Shown: positions 1 through 7,351, counted from the stretch's first letter. The stretch is DNA of 12,369 nt from Robiginitomaculum sp. (GCA_026982235.1 JALSHM010000365.1:1-12369); one strand, 5' to 3'. A program made the numbers and translations. The notes: generated by a model not told the origin, from the letters alone.

Positions 1-510
1 ACCGATCATGCGCGGGACACGTTGGGTGCCGCCTGCACCCGGCAGAAGCCCAACCATAACTTCGGGGAAGCCAAGACGGAGTTTTGGCGCGTCACTGGCT
101 GCGAAACGGGCATGACAAGCAAGCGCTAATTCGAACCCGCCGCCCAGTGCCAGGCCGTTAATAGCGCAAGCCACAGGTTTACCGCAAATCTCAAGCTCGC
201 GGAAAACCGCGTTCAGGCGGAAGACCATATCAAACAAGTCTTTCTTTGCACCTTGTTCGTCGTTTTGCATCCGCGCTGCAAAGCCCGCGAATTGCCCGCC
301 AAGCTCTTCAAGGTTTGCACCCGCACAAAAGGCTTCTTTGCCAGACGTGACAACAGCACCTTTAATGCTCTCATCGTCGGTAATCTTGGCAACCCACTGC
401 CCGATTTCCGTAATCACGTCTTGGGACAGCACATTCATAGAGCGCCCCGGACTATCAAAGGTAATCAGCGCAATACCATTTTTATCAATATCTAATGTAA
501 AATGTTTCAT
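1..510 (-). CDS. FadB/FadJ-like fatty acid oxidation protein, enoyl-CoA hydratase N-terminal domain (3' truncated by window)
   Basis: The 170 residues visible are a crotonase-fold enoyl-CoA hydratase domain, which adds water to trans-2-enoyl-CoA in beta-oxidation. The oxyanion-hole motif FCAGANLEEL lies at residues 61-70. GLALGGGFELALACHAR at about 119-135 and FPEVMVGLLPGAGGTQR at about 148-164 supply the two expected acidic catalytic residues, Glu127 and Glu150. The ATG is at 510-508, with a weak AGG upstream inside the end of the thiolase gene, 8 bases away. The frame stays open to base 1, so the gene continues outside. In bacteria, a hydratase with this motif set next to a thiolase and acyl-CoA dehydrogenases is usually the front half of a bifunctional protein whose rear half is an NAD-dependent 3-hydroxyacyl-CoA dehydrogenase. 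That half is not visible here, so bifunctionality is inferred. A stand-alone hydratase remains possible. Confidence 0.88.
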   Translation of the reverse strand, partial: MKHFTLDIDKNGIALITFDSPGRSMNVLSQDVITEIGQWVAKITDDESIKGAVVTSGKEAFCAGANLEELGGQFAGFAARMQNDEQGAKKDLFDMVFRLNAVFRELEICGKPVACAINGLALGGGFELALACHARFAASDAPKLRLGFPEVMVGLLPGAGGTQRVPRMIG

Positions 511-518
511 CGTTTTGC

Positions 519-1730
519 CTATACTCTCTCAATAATAATTGCGCTGCCCATACCGCCGCCTACGCAGAGGGTAATCAGGGCGGTGTTTTTGTTTGCGCGT
601 TCCAATTCGTCGACCATAGTGCCGATAATCATCGCACCAGTAGCCCCCAGAGGATGCCCCATAGCAATGGCGCCGCCATTGACATTCATGACATCATGGT
701 CAATGTCCAAGGCTTGCATGGCACGCAGAACAACCGATGCAAATGCTTCGTTAATCTCCCAAAGGTCAATATCGTCTGTGGTCATGCCAGCTTTTTTCAG
801 TGCCTTACGAGCCACAAATTCTGGGCCGGTCAACATAATCGTTGGTTCAGAACCAATCTCTGCGAAGGCGCGAATTTTGGCGCGCGGTTTGAGGTCGAGG
901 TCTTTGCCGATTTGCGCATTGCCCACCAAAACAACGGAAGCACCATCAACAATCCCGGACGAATTGCCCGCATGATGCACATGGGTAATTGTTTCTATTT
1001 CGGGGTATTTTTGTAAGGCAACAAAATCAAAACCGGGCATCATTTGCCCCATAGCCGCAAAGCTTGGGTTCAAGGCGCCTAGGCTTTGCATGTCTGTGCC
1101 GGGGCGCATATGTTCGTCGGTCTCTAATATATTGACGCCCATTTGGTCTTTGACGGGTACGATAGATTTTTTGAAACGCCCTTCTGCCCAAGACGTGGCT
1201 GAGCGCTTTTGGCTCTCCACCGCATAGGCATCGCAATCATCCCGGCTAAACCCGTATTTGGTCGCGATAAGGTCGGCGGATATGCCTTGGGGGATAATGT
1301 GGTGATCAAAGGCAATATTAGGATCAACACCCATAGCCCCACCGTCCGAACCCATAGGGATGCGCGACAGGCTCTCAACCCCACCGCCAACAACCATATC
1401 AGACATGCCCGACATAACCTTGGCCGCCGCAATATTGACGGCTTCGAGGCCAGAGGCGCAGAAACGGTTGATAGACAGGCCAGCGCAGGCCTCGTCCCAA
1501 TTCGCAGTAATCACCGCAGAGCGGGCAATATCCGCACCTTGGCCTTTAACTTGGTGCACGCAGCCAAGGATGACATCATCAACTTTCGATGTGTCCAAGT
1601 CGTTGCGGTCGCGCAAAGCTTCAAGCTGCTGCGTCGCCAATGAGAGCGCCGTAATCTCGTGCAAACTCCCGTTCTTCTTACCCTTACCGCGCGGCGTGCG
1701 GATAGCGTCATATATATATGCTGTTGTCAT
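519..1730 (-). CDS. Acetyl-CoA C-acyltransferase (thiolase, FadA-like)
   Basis: This 403-residue thiolase catalyses the last beta-oxidation step, cleaving 3-ketoacyl-CoA with CoA to acetyl-CoA and a shortened acyl-CoA. All catalytic motifs are present. The nucleophile Cys91 is in NRFCASGLEAVN, NEAFA is at about 327-331, His359 is in GGAIAMGHPLGATG, and the proton-shuttling Cys389 is in LCVGGGMG near the C-terminus. The length is normal for the family. The ATG at 1730-1728 follows a good AGGA ribosome-binding site about 8 bases upstream. The stop lies 8 bases before the hydratase gene, so the two are almost certainly co-transcribed and probably form the alpha/beta pair of an oxidation complex. 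A biosynthetic acetoacetyl-CoA thiolase role cannot be excluded from motifs alone, but the operon favours degradation. Confidence 0.93.
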   Translation of the reverse strand: MTTAYIYDAIRTPRGKGKKNGSLHEITALSLATQQLEALRDRNDLDTSKVDDVILGCVHQVKGQGADIARSAVITANWDEACAGLSINRFCASGLEAVNIAAAKVMSGMSDMVVGGGVESLSRIPMGSDGGAMGVDPNIAFDHHIIPQGISADLIATKYGFSRDDCDAYAVESQKRSATSWAEGRFKKSIVPVKDQMGVNILETDEHMRPGTDMQSLGALNPSFAAMGQMMPGFDFVALQKYPEIETITHVHHAGNSSGIVDGASVVLVGNAQIGKDLDLKPRAKIRAFAEIGSEPTIMLTGPEFVARKALKKAGMTTDDIDLWEINEAFASVVLRAMQALDIDHDVMNVNGGAIAMGHPLGATGAMIIGTMVDELERANKNTALITLCVGGGMGSAIIIERV

Positions 1731-1771
1731 TTTTTCGTCCTTTTTCTTATCTATAATATCTTAAATCATAA

Positions 1772-1793
1772 CCTCACCCCGCTTTCGGGGAGG
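1772..1793 (-). repeat. GC-rich hairpin in the spacer between acyl-CoA dehydrogenase and thiolase genes
   Basis: The 81-base spacer between the stop of the LCAD-like gene and the thiolase start holds a compact inverted repeat. On the minus strand the arms are CCTCCCCG and CGGGGTGAGG around an AAAG loop, with a two-base bulge. A C/G-rich run (CCCCCTCCGG) sits just before it. No T-run follows, so a factor-independent terminator is unlikely. It may be an mRNA processing or stabilising hairpin, or a copy of a dispersed intergenic palindromic repeat. Only one copy occurs in this window. The rest of the spacer is AT-rich, and I see no gene in it. Confidence 0.55.
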
Positions 1794-1811
1794 CCGGAGG
1801 GGGCTTTAGCA

Positions 1812-2975
1812 TCACAACCCCCGCGCAATAACCAGTTTCATAATCTCGTTCGTGCCGCCATATATTCTTTGCACCCTTGCGTCGCGCCAGGCGCGGGCGA
1901 CGGGGTATTCGTTCATATAGCCGTAGCCGCCGTGGAGCTGCACGCATTCGTCTACGATTTTGCATTGTAGGTCGGACAGCAAGTATTTGGCCATGCTCGC
2001 CATTTCAGTGGTCAGGCGTCCGGCGACGAGTTCATCCGTGCAGTGGTCGCAGAAGATTTGCGCCATGACGGCTTCGGCCTTACATTCGGCCAGTTTGAAT
2101 TTAGTGTTTTGGAAATCCATGATAGATTGGCCGAACGCTTTGCGTTCTCTGACATAGTCTATGGTTTGACCTAAAATATTTTTGATCATAGCCATGGCTT
2201 GCAGGGCGACGATGAGGCGCTCTTGGGGCAGTTTTTCCATGAGCTGGTAAAACCCCTTACCTTCTTCCATGCCAATAAGCGCGGAAGCTGGGATTTTCAT
2301 ATTGTCGAAGAACAGCTCGCAAGTATCTTGACCTTTTAGACCAACTTTATCTAGCTTTTCGCCGCGACTAAAACCGTCTAGCCCGTCAGTTTCTACCGCG
2401 AACAGGGATATACCTTTGGCACCCTCACCGGGGTCGGTCTTGGCGCAAACAATGATAAAATTTGCCGTGCCGCCATTGGTAATAAAGGTTTTGGAACCGT
2501 TCAGCACATATTGATTGCCTTGCTTAATGGCCGTGGTTTTCATACCTTGCAAATCAGACCCCGCGCACGGTTCAGTCATGGCAATGGCCGAGACATATTC
2601 TCCCGAAATAAATTTTGGATACCATTCTTTCTTCTGGTCTTCAGAGGCAAAACTTTTCAGATATGGTGCAACAATAGAATTGTGCAAAACCGCCCCCCAA
2701 CTATCAACGCCCTGGCCGTGTATAGCATCAACAATTACAGCATCATGGCGGAAATCGCCGCCAACGCCGCCGTATTCTTCAGGACAATCTGGCACCAACA
2801 AGCCGTATTCGCCTGCTTTGTTCCACACATCTCTGTCAACCACGCCCTGCTTTTCCCATTTTTCAATATTGGGAATACAAGTGTCCGCAACGAAGGCATT
2901 GGCCGCATCTGCGAACAAGACAAATTCTTCTTCTTCGCGCCATGCGGGCCGTTTTACGCCAAGGTCATATGCCAT
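1812..2975 (-). CDS. Acyl-CoA dehydrogenase, long-chain (LCAD)-like
   Basis: This 387-residue FAD flavoprotein makes the trans-2-enoyl-CoA from acyl-CoA, passing electrons to electron-transfer flavoprotein. The family signature AMTEPCAGSDLQG is at about 132-144, with an FITNGG stretch at 164-169. The FAD/substrate C-terminal half includes RERKAFGQ at 276-283, CVQLHGGYGY at 344-353 and IYGGTNEIMK at 371-380. The position that carries the catalytic Glu in medium-chain enzymes is Gly here (YGGT). The motif LPQERL instead places Glu252 where long-chain and isovaleryl-CoA dehydrogenases have their base. The sequence around it strongly resembles eukaryotic LCAD as I remember it. The ATG at 2975-2973 has AGGAG 7 bases upstream, overlapping the TAG stop of the preceding gene. 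Substrate length cannot be read from sequence, and branched-chain acyl-CoA is an alternative. Confidence 0.92.
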   Translation of the reverse strand: MAYDLGVKRPAWREEEEFVLFADAANAFVADTCIPNIEKWEKQGVVDRDVWNKAGEYGLLVPDCPEEYGGVGGDFRHDAVIVDAIHGQGVDSWGAVLHNSIVAPYLKSFASEDQKKEWYPKFISGEYVSAIAMTEPCAGSDLQGMKTTAIKQGNQYVLNGSKTFITNGGTANFIIVCAKTDPGEGAKGISLFAVETDGLDGFSRGEKLDKVGLKGQDTCELFFDNMKIPASALIGMEEGKGFYQLMEKLPQERLIVALQAMAMIKNILGQTIDYVRERKAFGQSIMDFQNTKFKLAECKAEAVMAQIFCDHCTDELVAGRLTTEMASMAKYLLSDLQCKIVDECVQLHGGYGYMNEYPVARAWRDARVQRIYGGTNEIMKLVIARGL

Positions 2976-2985
2976 TCATTTACTC

Positions 2986-4776
2986 CTAAAACCGATCTGC
3001 CGCTAGCGCCATGACGGGGTCTGCGCCGCTTTGCAGTTTGGCCAAATGGGAATCCATATTGGGCAAGATACGGGCAAGGAAATATTTGCCCGTTATCAGT
3101 TTATCCACATAGAACGGGTCGTCACTGCCTGCATCAATGGCGGCTTGGGCTTTTTCGGCCATGCGCGCCCACATATAGCTGAGCATAGCAATGCCCATCA
3201 TATGCATGTAATCAACGCTACCCGCACCCGCATTATCTGGATTAGACATACCATTTTGCATCAACCACATTGTGCCTGCCTGCAATTTATTTTTGGCATT
3301 TTTAAGCCCGTCCATAAACGGCTTTAAATTTTCATTGTCTTCATGTTCTTTAACATAAGCATCTATTTCGGCTGAAATATTCATCAGGGCACGCCCACCA
3401 TTTCGGGCTAGCTTGCGGCCAACAAGGTCGAGCGCTTGGATGCCGTTGGCACCTTCATAGATTTGCGCGATTCTGGCATCGCGCACAAATTGGCTCATGC
3501 CCCATTCTTCAATAAAACCGTGCCCGCCGTAAACTTGTTGGGCATTGACACAATTGGCAAAACCCACATCGGTCAAATATCCTTTAATCACAGGCGTCAT
3601 CAGGCCGAGATAATCATCGGCGCGTTCGCGCACTTTCTCGTCTGGGGATACATTTTCTAGGTCTTCTTGCAAAGCCAGCCAGTACAAAAATGCCCGTGCG
3701 CCCTCGTTAAAGGCGCGGGCGTCCATGAGCATACGGCGTACATCCGGGTGGACGATGATGGGATCCGCCGGGCCATTTTCATTTTTAGCCCCCGTGAGCG
3801 AGCGGCCTTGCAAGCGGTCATTGGCGTAAATGACGGCGTTTTGGTAGGAGACTTCGGATTGGCAAAGCCCCTGCATGCCCACACCCATGCGCGCTTCGTT
3901 CATCATGATAAACATGACCCTGAGGCCTTTATGTTCCTCGCCGATCAATTCGCCCACTGCATCATCAAAATTCATCACACAGGTGGAATTGCCGTGAATG
4001 CCCATTTTTTCTTCGATTGAGCCACAAGACACGCCGTTATTGCCACCAACATTGCCGTCTTTATCGACAGTTTTTTTCGGTACGATGAACAGGGATATGC
4101 CTTTGACACCTTCGGGTCCGCCTTCGATTCGCGCTAAAACCAGATGGATAATATTTTCAGACATTTCGTGCTCACCCGCAGATATAAATATTTTCTGGCC
4201 AGTGATTTTATAGGTGCCGTCGGCTTGCGGGACGGCTTTGGTTTTAAGGAGTCCCAAGTCTGTTCCACAATGACTTTCGGTCAAGTTCATGGTTCCCGTC
4301 CATTCGCCCGTATACATTTTTGGCAAATACAAATCTTTTTGTGCATCAGAGCCGCCAATGGATATGGCTTTGGATGCCCCACCCGTTAGGCCGGGATACA
4401 TGGTAAAGGCCATATTGGCACTTGAGGTCATTTCCCCGCACGCCATGCCCAAAACACGCGGCAGGCCTTGTCCGCCATATTGCGGATCCGCTGCAAGACC
4501 CATCCAGCCATTGGCGCGCATTTGGTCAAAGGCTTCATGGAAGCCTGGCGGCACTGTGACAGTGCCGTCTTCATTGCGCACGCAACCATGTTCGTCGCCG
4601 ACCCGGTTGAGCGGTGTGAGGACTTCTTCGGCGAATTTTGCGCTTTCTTCAAGGATAGCATCAATCATCTCAGGATCTGCATCTTTGAAGCCGTCAAGAT
4701 CGGAAAAGCGCGAAAGATCAAGTACTTCGTGCAATAAAAATTTTTGGTCCCGTGTGGGTGCTTTATATGTAGGCAT
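2986..4776 (-). CDS. Acyl-CoA dehydrogenase with C-terminal extension (FadE/DmdC-type, ~600 residues)
   Basis: This 596-residue protein belongs to the long acyl-CoA dehydrogenase group that has an extra helical C-terminal domain. Typical features are an N-terminal helical segment (MPTYKAPTRDQKFLLHEVL), the signature MNLTESHCGTDLGLLKTKA at 163-181, KIFISAGEHE at about 195-204, QQVYGGHGFIEEWG at 413-426, and IYEGANGIQALDLVGRK at 439-455. Glu441 in YEG occupies the medium-chain-type catalytic base position, unlike the neighbouring paralog. Residues from about 460 on form the extension. The family includes general fatty acyl-CoA dehydrogenases and the 3-methylmercaptopropionyl-CoA dehydrogenase DmdC; without other dmd genes I favour fatty acid oxidation. 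The ATG at 4776-4774 is preceded by a strong GAGGGAGA site. The gene lies 26 bases after the regulator, and its stop is 10 bases from the next gene. Confidence 0.92.
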   Translation of the reverse strand: MPTYKAPTRDQKFLLHEVLDLSRFSDLDGFKDADPEMIDAILEESAKFAEEVLTPLNRVGDEHGCVRNEDGTVTVPPGFHEAFDQMRANGWMGLAADPQYGGQGLPRVLGMACGEMTSSANMAFTMYPGLTGGASKAISIGGSDAQKDLYLPKMYTGEWTGTMNLTESHCGTDLGLLKTKAVPQADGTYKITGQKIFISAGEHEMSENIIHLVLARIEGGPEGVKGISLFIVPKKTVDKDGNVGGNNGVSCGSIEEKMGIHGNSTCVMNFDDAVGELIGEEHKGLRVMFIMMNEARMGVGMQGLCQSEVSYQNAVIYANDRLQGRSLTGAKNENGPADPIIVHPDVRRMLMDARAFNEGARAFLYWLALQEDLENVSPDEKVRERADDYLGLMTPVIKGYLTDVGFANCVNAQQVYGGHGFIEEWGMSQFVRDARIAQIYEGANGIQALDLVGRKLARNGGRALMNISAEIDAYVKEHEDNENLKPFMDGLKNAKNKLQAGTMWLMQNGMSNPDNAGAGSVDYMHMMGIAMLSYMWARMAEKAQAAIDAGSDDPFYVDKLITGKYFLARILPNMDSHLAKLQSGADPVMALAADRF

Positions 4777-4802
4777 GGTTGTCTCCCTCTTTTGTTATTT
4801 GG

Positions 4803-5303
4803 TTATACTGGTATAAAATCTTCATCCATGGTTGCGCGAAACATGGCGTCATAAGCTTCGGCGAATTGAAACACGCCGCTAACTGGCGCACTTTCGATAT
4901 AATTATCTATGACAGTGCAGAGATCCTGCATGTCTTTAGCGATAATCTCTATATCCTTGCGTTTATTATCCAAGCGGGCAATTACCGATTCAAAGCTTGT
5001 CTTGCGGCGTAATAACTCTTCCGTTTCGGTAACCGCGCCGTCGGTTACATCAAGAAATTGCTTAATATCTTCCAAGGAAAACCCAATACGTTTGGCGCGT
5101 AAAATTTTATCAAGACGCGCACGATCGTCAGTATTAAACACGCGGCGGCCAGCCGCTCTGTGTGGTTTCAGCAAGCCTTTGTCTTCATAAAAACGAAGGG
5201 CGCGGGTGGTGATTTCAAAATGTGCCGCAGTATCGGCGATACTCCAACTGTCTTGAAGATCGGCATTTTTTGGTGAAGACTTTGTGGCTAGATTTGTTCG
5301 CAT
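4803..5303 (-). CDS. MerR-family transcriptional regulator of the beta-oxidation operon (LiuR-like role)
   Basis: The 166-residue protein has an N-terminal MerR winged helix-turn-helix at about residues 20-88 (SIADTAAHFEITTRALRFYE, then DKGLLKP and the wing residues GRRVFNTDDRARL). An amphipathic dimerisation coiled coil follows at about 95-137, then a short C-terminal effector region. Its only cysteine is Cys129, so a metal-thiolate sensor of the MerR/CueR type is unlikely. MerR proteins in front of acyl-CoA catabolic genes, such as LiuR of proteobacteria, typically sense a CoA intermediate and control their own operon, and I infer the same here. It is the first gene of the five-gene operon. 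The ATG at 5303 lies only 5 bases after a predicted -10 element and has no ribosome-binding site, which suggests a leaderless mRNA. No later ATG gives a full DNA-binding domain. Confidence 0.9.
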   Translation of the reverse strand: MRTNLATKSSPKNADLQDSWSIADTAAHFEITTRALRFYEDKGLLKPHRAAGRRVFNTDDRARLDKILRAKRIGFSLEDIKQFLDVTDGAVTETEELLRRKTSFESVIARLDNKRKDIEIIAKDMQDLCTVIDNYIESAPVSGVFQFAEAYDAMFRATMDEDFIPV

Positions 5304-5308
5304 ATGCG

Positions 5309-5337
5309 TATTTACTTAACGTTGACGTTAACGTCAA
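5309..5337 (-). promoter_or_regulatory. Predicted promoter of the merR/acyl-CoA dehydrogenase operon
   Basis: Read on the minus strand, TTGACG (5337-5332) is a good -35 and TAAATA (5314-5309) a reasonable -10, with a 17-base spacer. The -10 ends 5 bases before the regulator's ATG, so the transcript would start at or next to the start codon. The spacer is almost filled by a 16-base inverted repeat, the usual location of a MerR operator. The assignment rests on consensus matching only. Confidence 0.55.
5316..5337. promoter_or_regulatory. Candidate MerR operator: two overlapping inverted repeats
   Basis: TTGACGTTAACGTCAA at 5322-5337 is a perfect 16-base palindrome. TTAACGT-TG-ACGTTAA at 5316-5331 is a second inverted repeat that overlaps it by ten bases. 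Seen differently, the core is three ACGT tetramers (5319, 5325, 5331) at a 6-base period. It lies between divergent genes, over the predicted -35 elements of both. The ACGT-centred symmetry recalls LiuR-type MerR operators as I remember them. Binding by the adjacent regulator is inferred from position. Confidence 0.7.
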
Positions 5338-5356
5338 GGAAAAATTGGTGTATAAC
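5328..5356 (+). promoter_or_regulatory. Predicted promoter of the divergent secreted-protein gene
   Basis: TTAACG (5328-5333) and TATAAC (5351-5356) are separated by 17 bases and match the sigma-70 consensus at four and five of six positions. The -35 lies inside the candidate MerR operator. A start near 5363 would give a leader of roughly 34 bases before the ATG at 5397. Confidence 0.45.
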
Positions 5357-5396
5357 TATCTTGACCATTGGGTTAGATACGCACAAAAGCCAATTT

Positions 5397-7208
5397 ATGA
5401 AATATGTCATCTTGCTTTTCGTGTTTAGTGCTGTGTTTGCAAACTCTGCTTTAGCTCAAGGCGAGCGCGAGACTAGAACACCCAGGGCGCAAATTGTCCA
5501 TGATTTAGGGTTGGATAATGCGCCAGCCAAGCAGGCCGAAAATTTGCCTTTAACAACTAGTTACAATATTGCTAAGCCCGATATTCTTATGGATGTGCCG
5601 AAGCAATCAGGTGTTAAAGAAATAAACAAGTCTGCCTCTGCCAGTGAAGCAATAATGCGCTTGATAAATCCAGAAAGCCAAAGCGTGACTAAAGCGGGAA
5701 CAGAAAGAAAAAAACCCGACCAAATCAAACGCAAAAAGGATAAGTCAAACAAACCAAAAATCGCAGCATTTTACCTCAGCGCAGAAGAATATCTCCATTT
5801 GCGCAGACGCGAACCCGCCCCGCAAATGGCTCTATTTTATGAAATAACTAGTGGTTCAGCGCAACAAATGGATCAAAAAACAGGTATGGATACAGGTTTG
5901 GCAATTGCAAAAAAGGTCAAGCTTATTTTGGGCAAAGATTATGCCGGCATGCAGGTCGACGACAATTTGACTATTTATGATTTCAAATTGAACCGTGTTT
6001 TAAAAGTCAAGCCCGAATTTGGTATGGACGGTAAGGCGACGGGTAAAACACTGCTAGAAAATACCTCTATATATGCCAAAACCTACCGTGATATAATTGC
6101 GGTGCGCGGTACGACGCAAGATGGCAGGCTTAAGAAAATAGATATGGGGCGTGGGGTTAGCTTGGATGCATTTTGGATAGAGAGTGCAATGAGCTGGTCT
6201 ACCAAAGCATCTGAAGAAGATTTAATATTAGATAAAACTGACAAATCGCTGCGCGTGCATAGGAATGGGGAAGTTATATTTAGTGCTGAGTTTGCCGACG
6301 AAACATATGAAATATCTGGGATAAATAAAAATAGCCTACTGGCTTTCGCACATTTGGAATGGCCGATTCACCCCCTTATACTGCGGGTGCTTTATACTTA
6401 TGACAGCCCACCAAAATGGTTTGAAATGTTATCCTACGGGCCAACAGCCCCACAAGGACAAAAGCAAGTTTGGACATTGGTAAAGCGAGTCGACGACCAA
6501 GGCGCATTTCCTCTGCCGGCTAATGCCGTTGGTGCCGCGCAAAGGGACAAGGTCTCGCCGCTGGTGTTTTTGATCAATGAGGCCGTTCATAACCGCGCTC
6601 TAGGCGGTATAAGTACGGTGAAAGAATTAGCACGTGATTTTAATGCCAAATTAGCTACACAGCAATATTGGCAAGCTTGGATTATCGGGCAAAAATATAT
6701 GGCTTATTCGGGAGATTGTAAAAACCCGAACGATCCAAGCATTTGTAAAGCCGTAACGAAGATTGAACAGACACGCAAAGGTGATTTACCCAAGCATATT
6801 CAAGACTATATCACTGCTATTGGTGCTGTGAACCGTCCGGAATTAAAGGGGGAGATTATAGCAGTCATTGCTCCGTATCTGGATAAAAAAGAAACGCCCG
6901 CATTCATCGTCCGCACAGCGGCAATGACGCGAGCGAAAATGAAACCAGCGCAAGCTGTGGCAATGGGTGTCTCCGACATTAACGCAGAAGCTCTGCTTTT
7001 AACCGCCTTGGCCAAAGACCCTTATGACCCCAAAACCTATGTCGGTTTGGCGCAAGTTTTAGCGGCCAAAGGGGCGTTTGAACAGTCCTGGGATGTATAT
7101 GATGCCCTACGTGCAGGCATACCAACGGCAGATGCGGAACGTTTAAAAATCAACCGACTTGAGAAAAAACTACGCAAAACTGCGCCCGGATATTTTCTGG
7201 GGGAATGA
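5397..7208 (+). CDS. Uncharacterised secreted or periplasmic protein (about 603 residues)
   Basis: I do not recognise this protein. Starting at the ATG at 5397 it begins with a clean signal peptide: MKY, a hydrophobic core VILLFVFSAVF, and a likely cleavage after NSALA at residue 20. A low-complexity, strongly basic segment (KKPDQIKRKKDK and onward) follows at about 105-121. A mixed region rich in beta-type sequence spans roughly 125-370. An alpha-helical C-terminal third ends in a TPR-like helix pair (ALAKDPYDPKTYVGLAQVLA, about 537-556, then KGAFEQSWDVYDALRAG). Two cysteines (about 441 and 450, DCKNPNDPSIC) could form a disulfide. An in-frame ATG at 5304 would add 31 residues ahead of the signal peptide and start inside the promoter, so it is rejected. 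No strong ribosome-binding site precedes 5397. The gene is divergent from the beta-oxidation regulator and upstream of the PodJ-like gene, so it could be tied to either, or to envelope assembly. Confidence 0.8.
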   Translation: MKYVILLFVFSAVFANSALAQGERETRTPRAQIVHDLGLDNAPAKQAENLPLTTSYNIAKPDILMDVPKQSGVKEINKSASASEAIMRLINPESQSVTKAGTERKKPDQIKRKKDKSNKPKIAAFYLSAEEYLHLRRREPAPQMALFYEITSGSAQQMDQKTGMDTGLAIAKKVKLILGKDYAGMQVDDNLTIYDFKLNRVLKVKPEFGMDGKATGKTLLENTSIYAKTYRDIIAVRGTTQDGRLKKIDMGRGVSLDAFWIESAMSWSTKASEEDLILDKTDKSLRVHRNGEVIFSAEFADETYEISGINKNSLLAFAHLEWPIHPLILRVLYTYDSPPKWFEMLSYGPTAPQGQKQVWTLVKRVDDQGAFPLPANAVGAAQRDKVSPLVFLINEAVHNRALGGISTVKELARDFNAKLATQQYWQAWIIGQKYMAYSGDCKNPNDPSICKAVTKIEQTRKGDLPKHIQDYITAIGAVNRPELKGEIIAVIAPYLDKKETPAFIVRTAAMTRAKMKPAQAVAMGVSDINAEALLLTALAKDPYDPKTYVGLAQVLAAKGAFEQSWDVYDALRAGIPTADAERLKINRLEKKLRKTAPGYFLGE

Positions 7209-7223
7209 TTGCCGCCAATTATC

Positions 7224-7245
7224 CGGTAATCCTTGACAATTACCG
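7224..7245 (+). terminator. Inverted repeat after the secreted-protein gene, possible weak terminator
   Basis: CGGTAAT (7224-7230) and ATTACCG (7239-7245) form a perfect 7-base stem with an 8-base loop, followed by the T-rich TATTTGTT. The stem begins 16 bases after the stop codon. The stem is not GC-rich and the T-run is broken, so termination would be weak. The loop and right arm also contain TTGACA, a perfect -35 hexamer, with no convincing -10 at the right distance. A protein-binding site is an alternative. Confidence 0.35.
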
Positions 7246-7251
7246 TATTTG

Positions 7252-7266
7252 TTAACACCATTTTAA
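7252..7266 (+). promoter_or_regulatory. CtrA-type box upstream of the podJ-like gene
   Basis: TTAA at 7252-7255 and TTAA at 7263-7266 are separated by exactly seven bases, the consensus for the alphaproteobacterial cell-cycle regulator CtrA. The second half extends to TTAACCAT, a common full half-site. A third TTAA follows at 7273-7276. CATAAT at 7268-7273 could be a -10, in which case bound CtrA would block it. No GANTC (CcrM) site is seen in the 7209-7351 spacer. Confidence 0.55.
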
Positions 7267-7351
7267 CCATAATTAACGCACTTTTAGCGCAAACAGATTT
7301 GCTTTGCATGGGACGACCTATGCGGGCATATGGCTCTAGGGACTAGTATTG

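Noticed and set aside
502..975. Plus-strand open frame of 157 codons opposite the thiolase gene
   Set aside because: It lies fully antisense to a thiolase with all its motifs, has no recognisable domain, and is a mirror of that gene's codon pattern.
5316..5331. TTAA...TTAA in the MerR operator as a CtrA box
   Set aside because: The halves are separated by eight bases, not seven, and the symmetry is better explained by the MerR inverted repeats.
5304..5396. Extended N-terminus of the secreted protein from the ATG at 5304
   Set aside because: This start would lie next to the divergent gene's start, inside the operator/promoter region, and would bury the signal peptide that begins at 5397.
7308..7346. 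A 12-codon reading frame (ATG at 7308, stop at 7344-7346) just before the PodJ-like gene, possible leader peptide
   Set aside because: There is no ribosome-binding site, no attenuator-like hairpins and no codon bias. Frames this short occur by chance.
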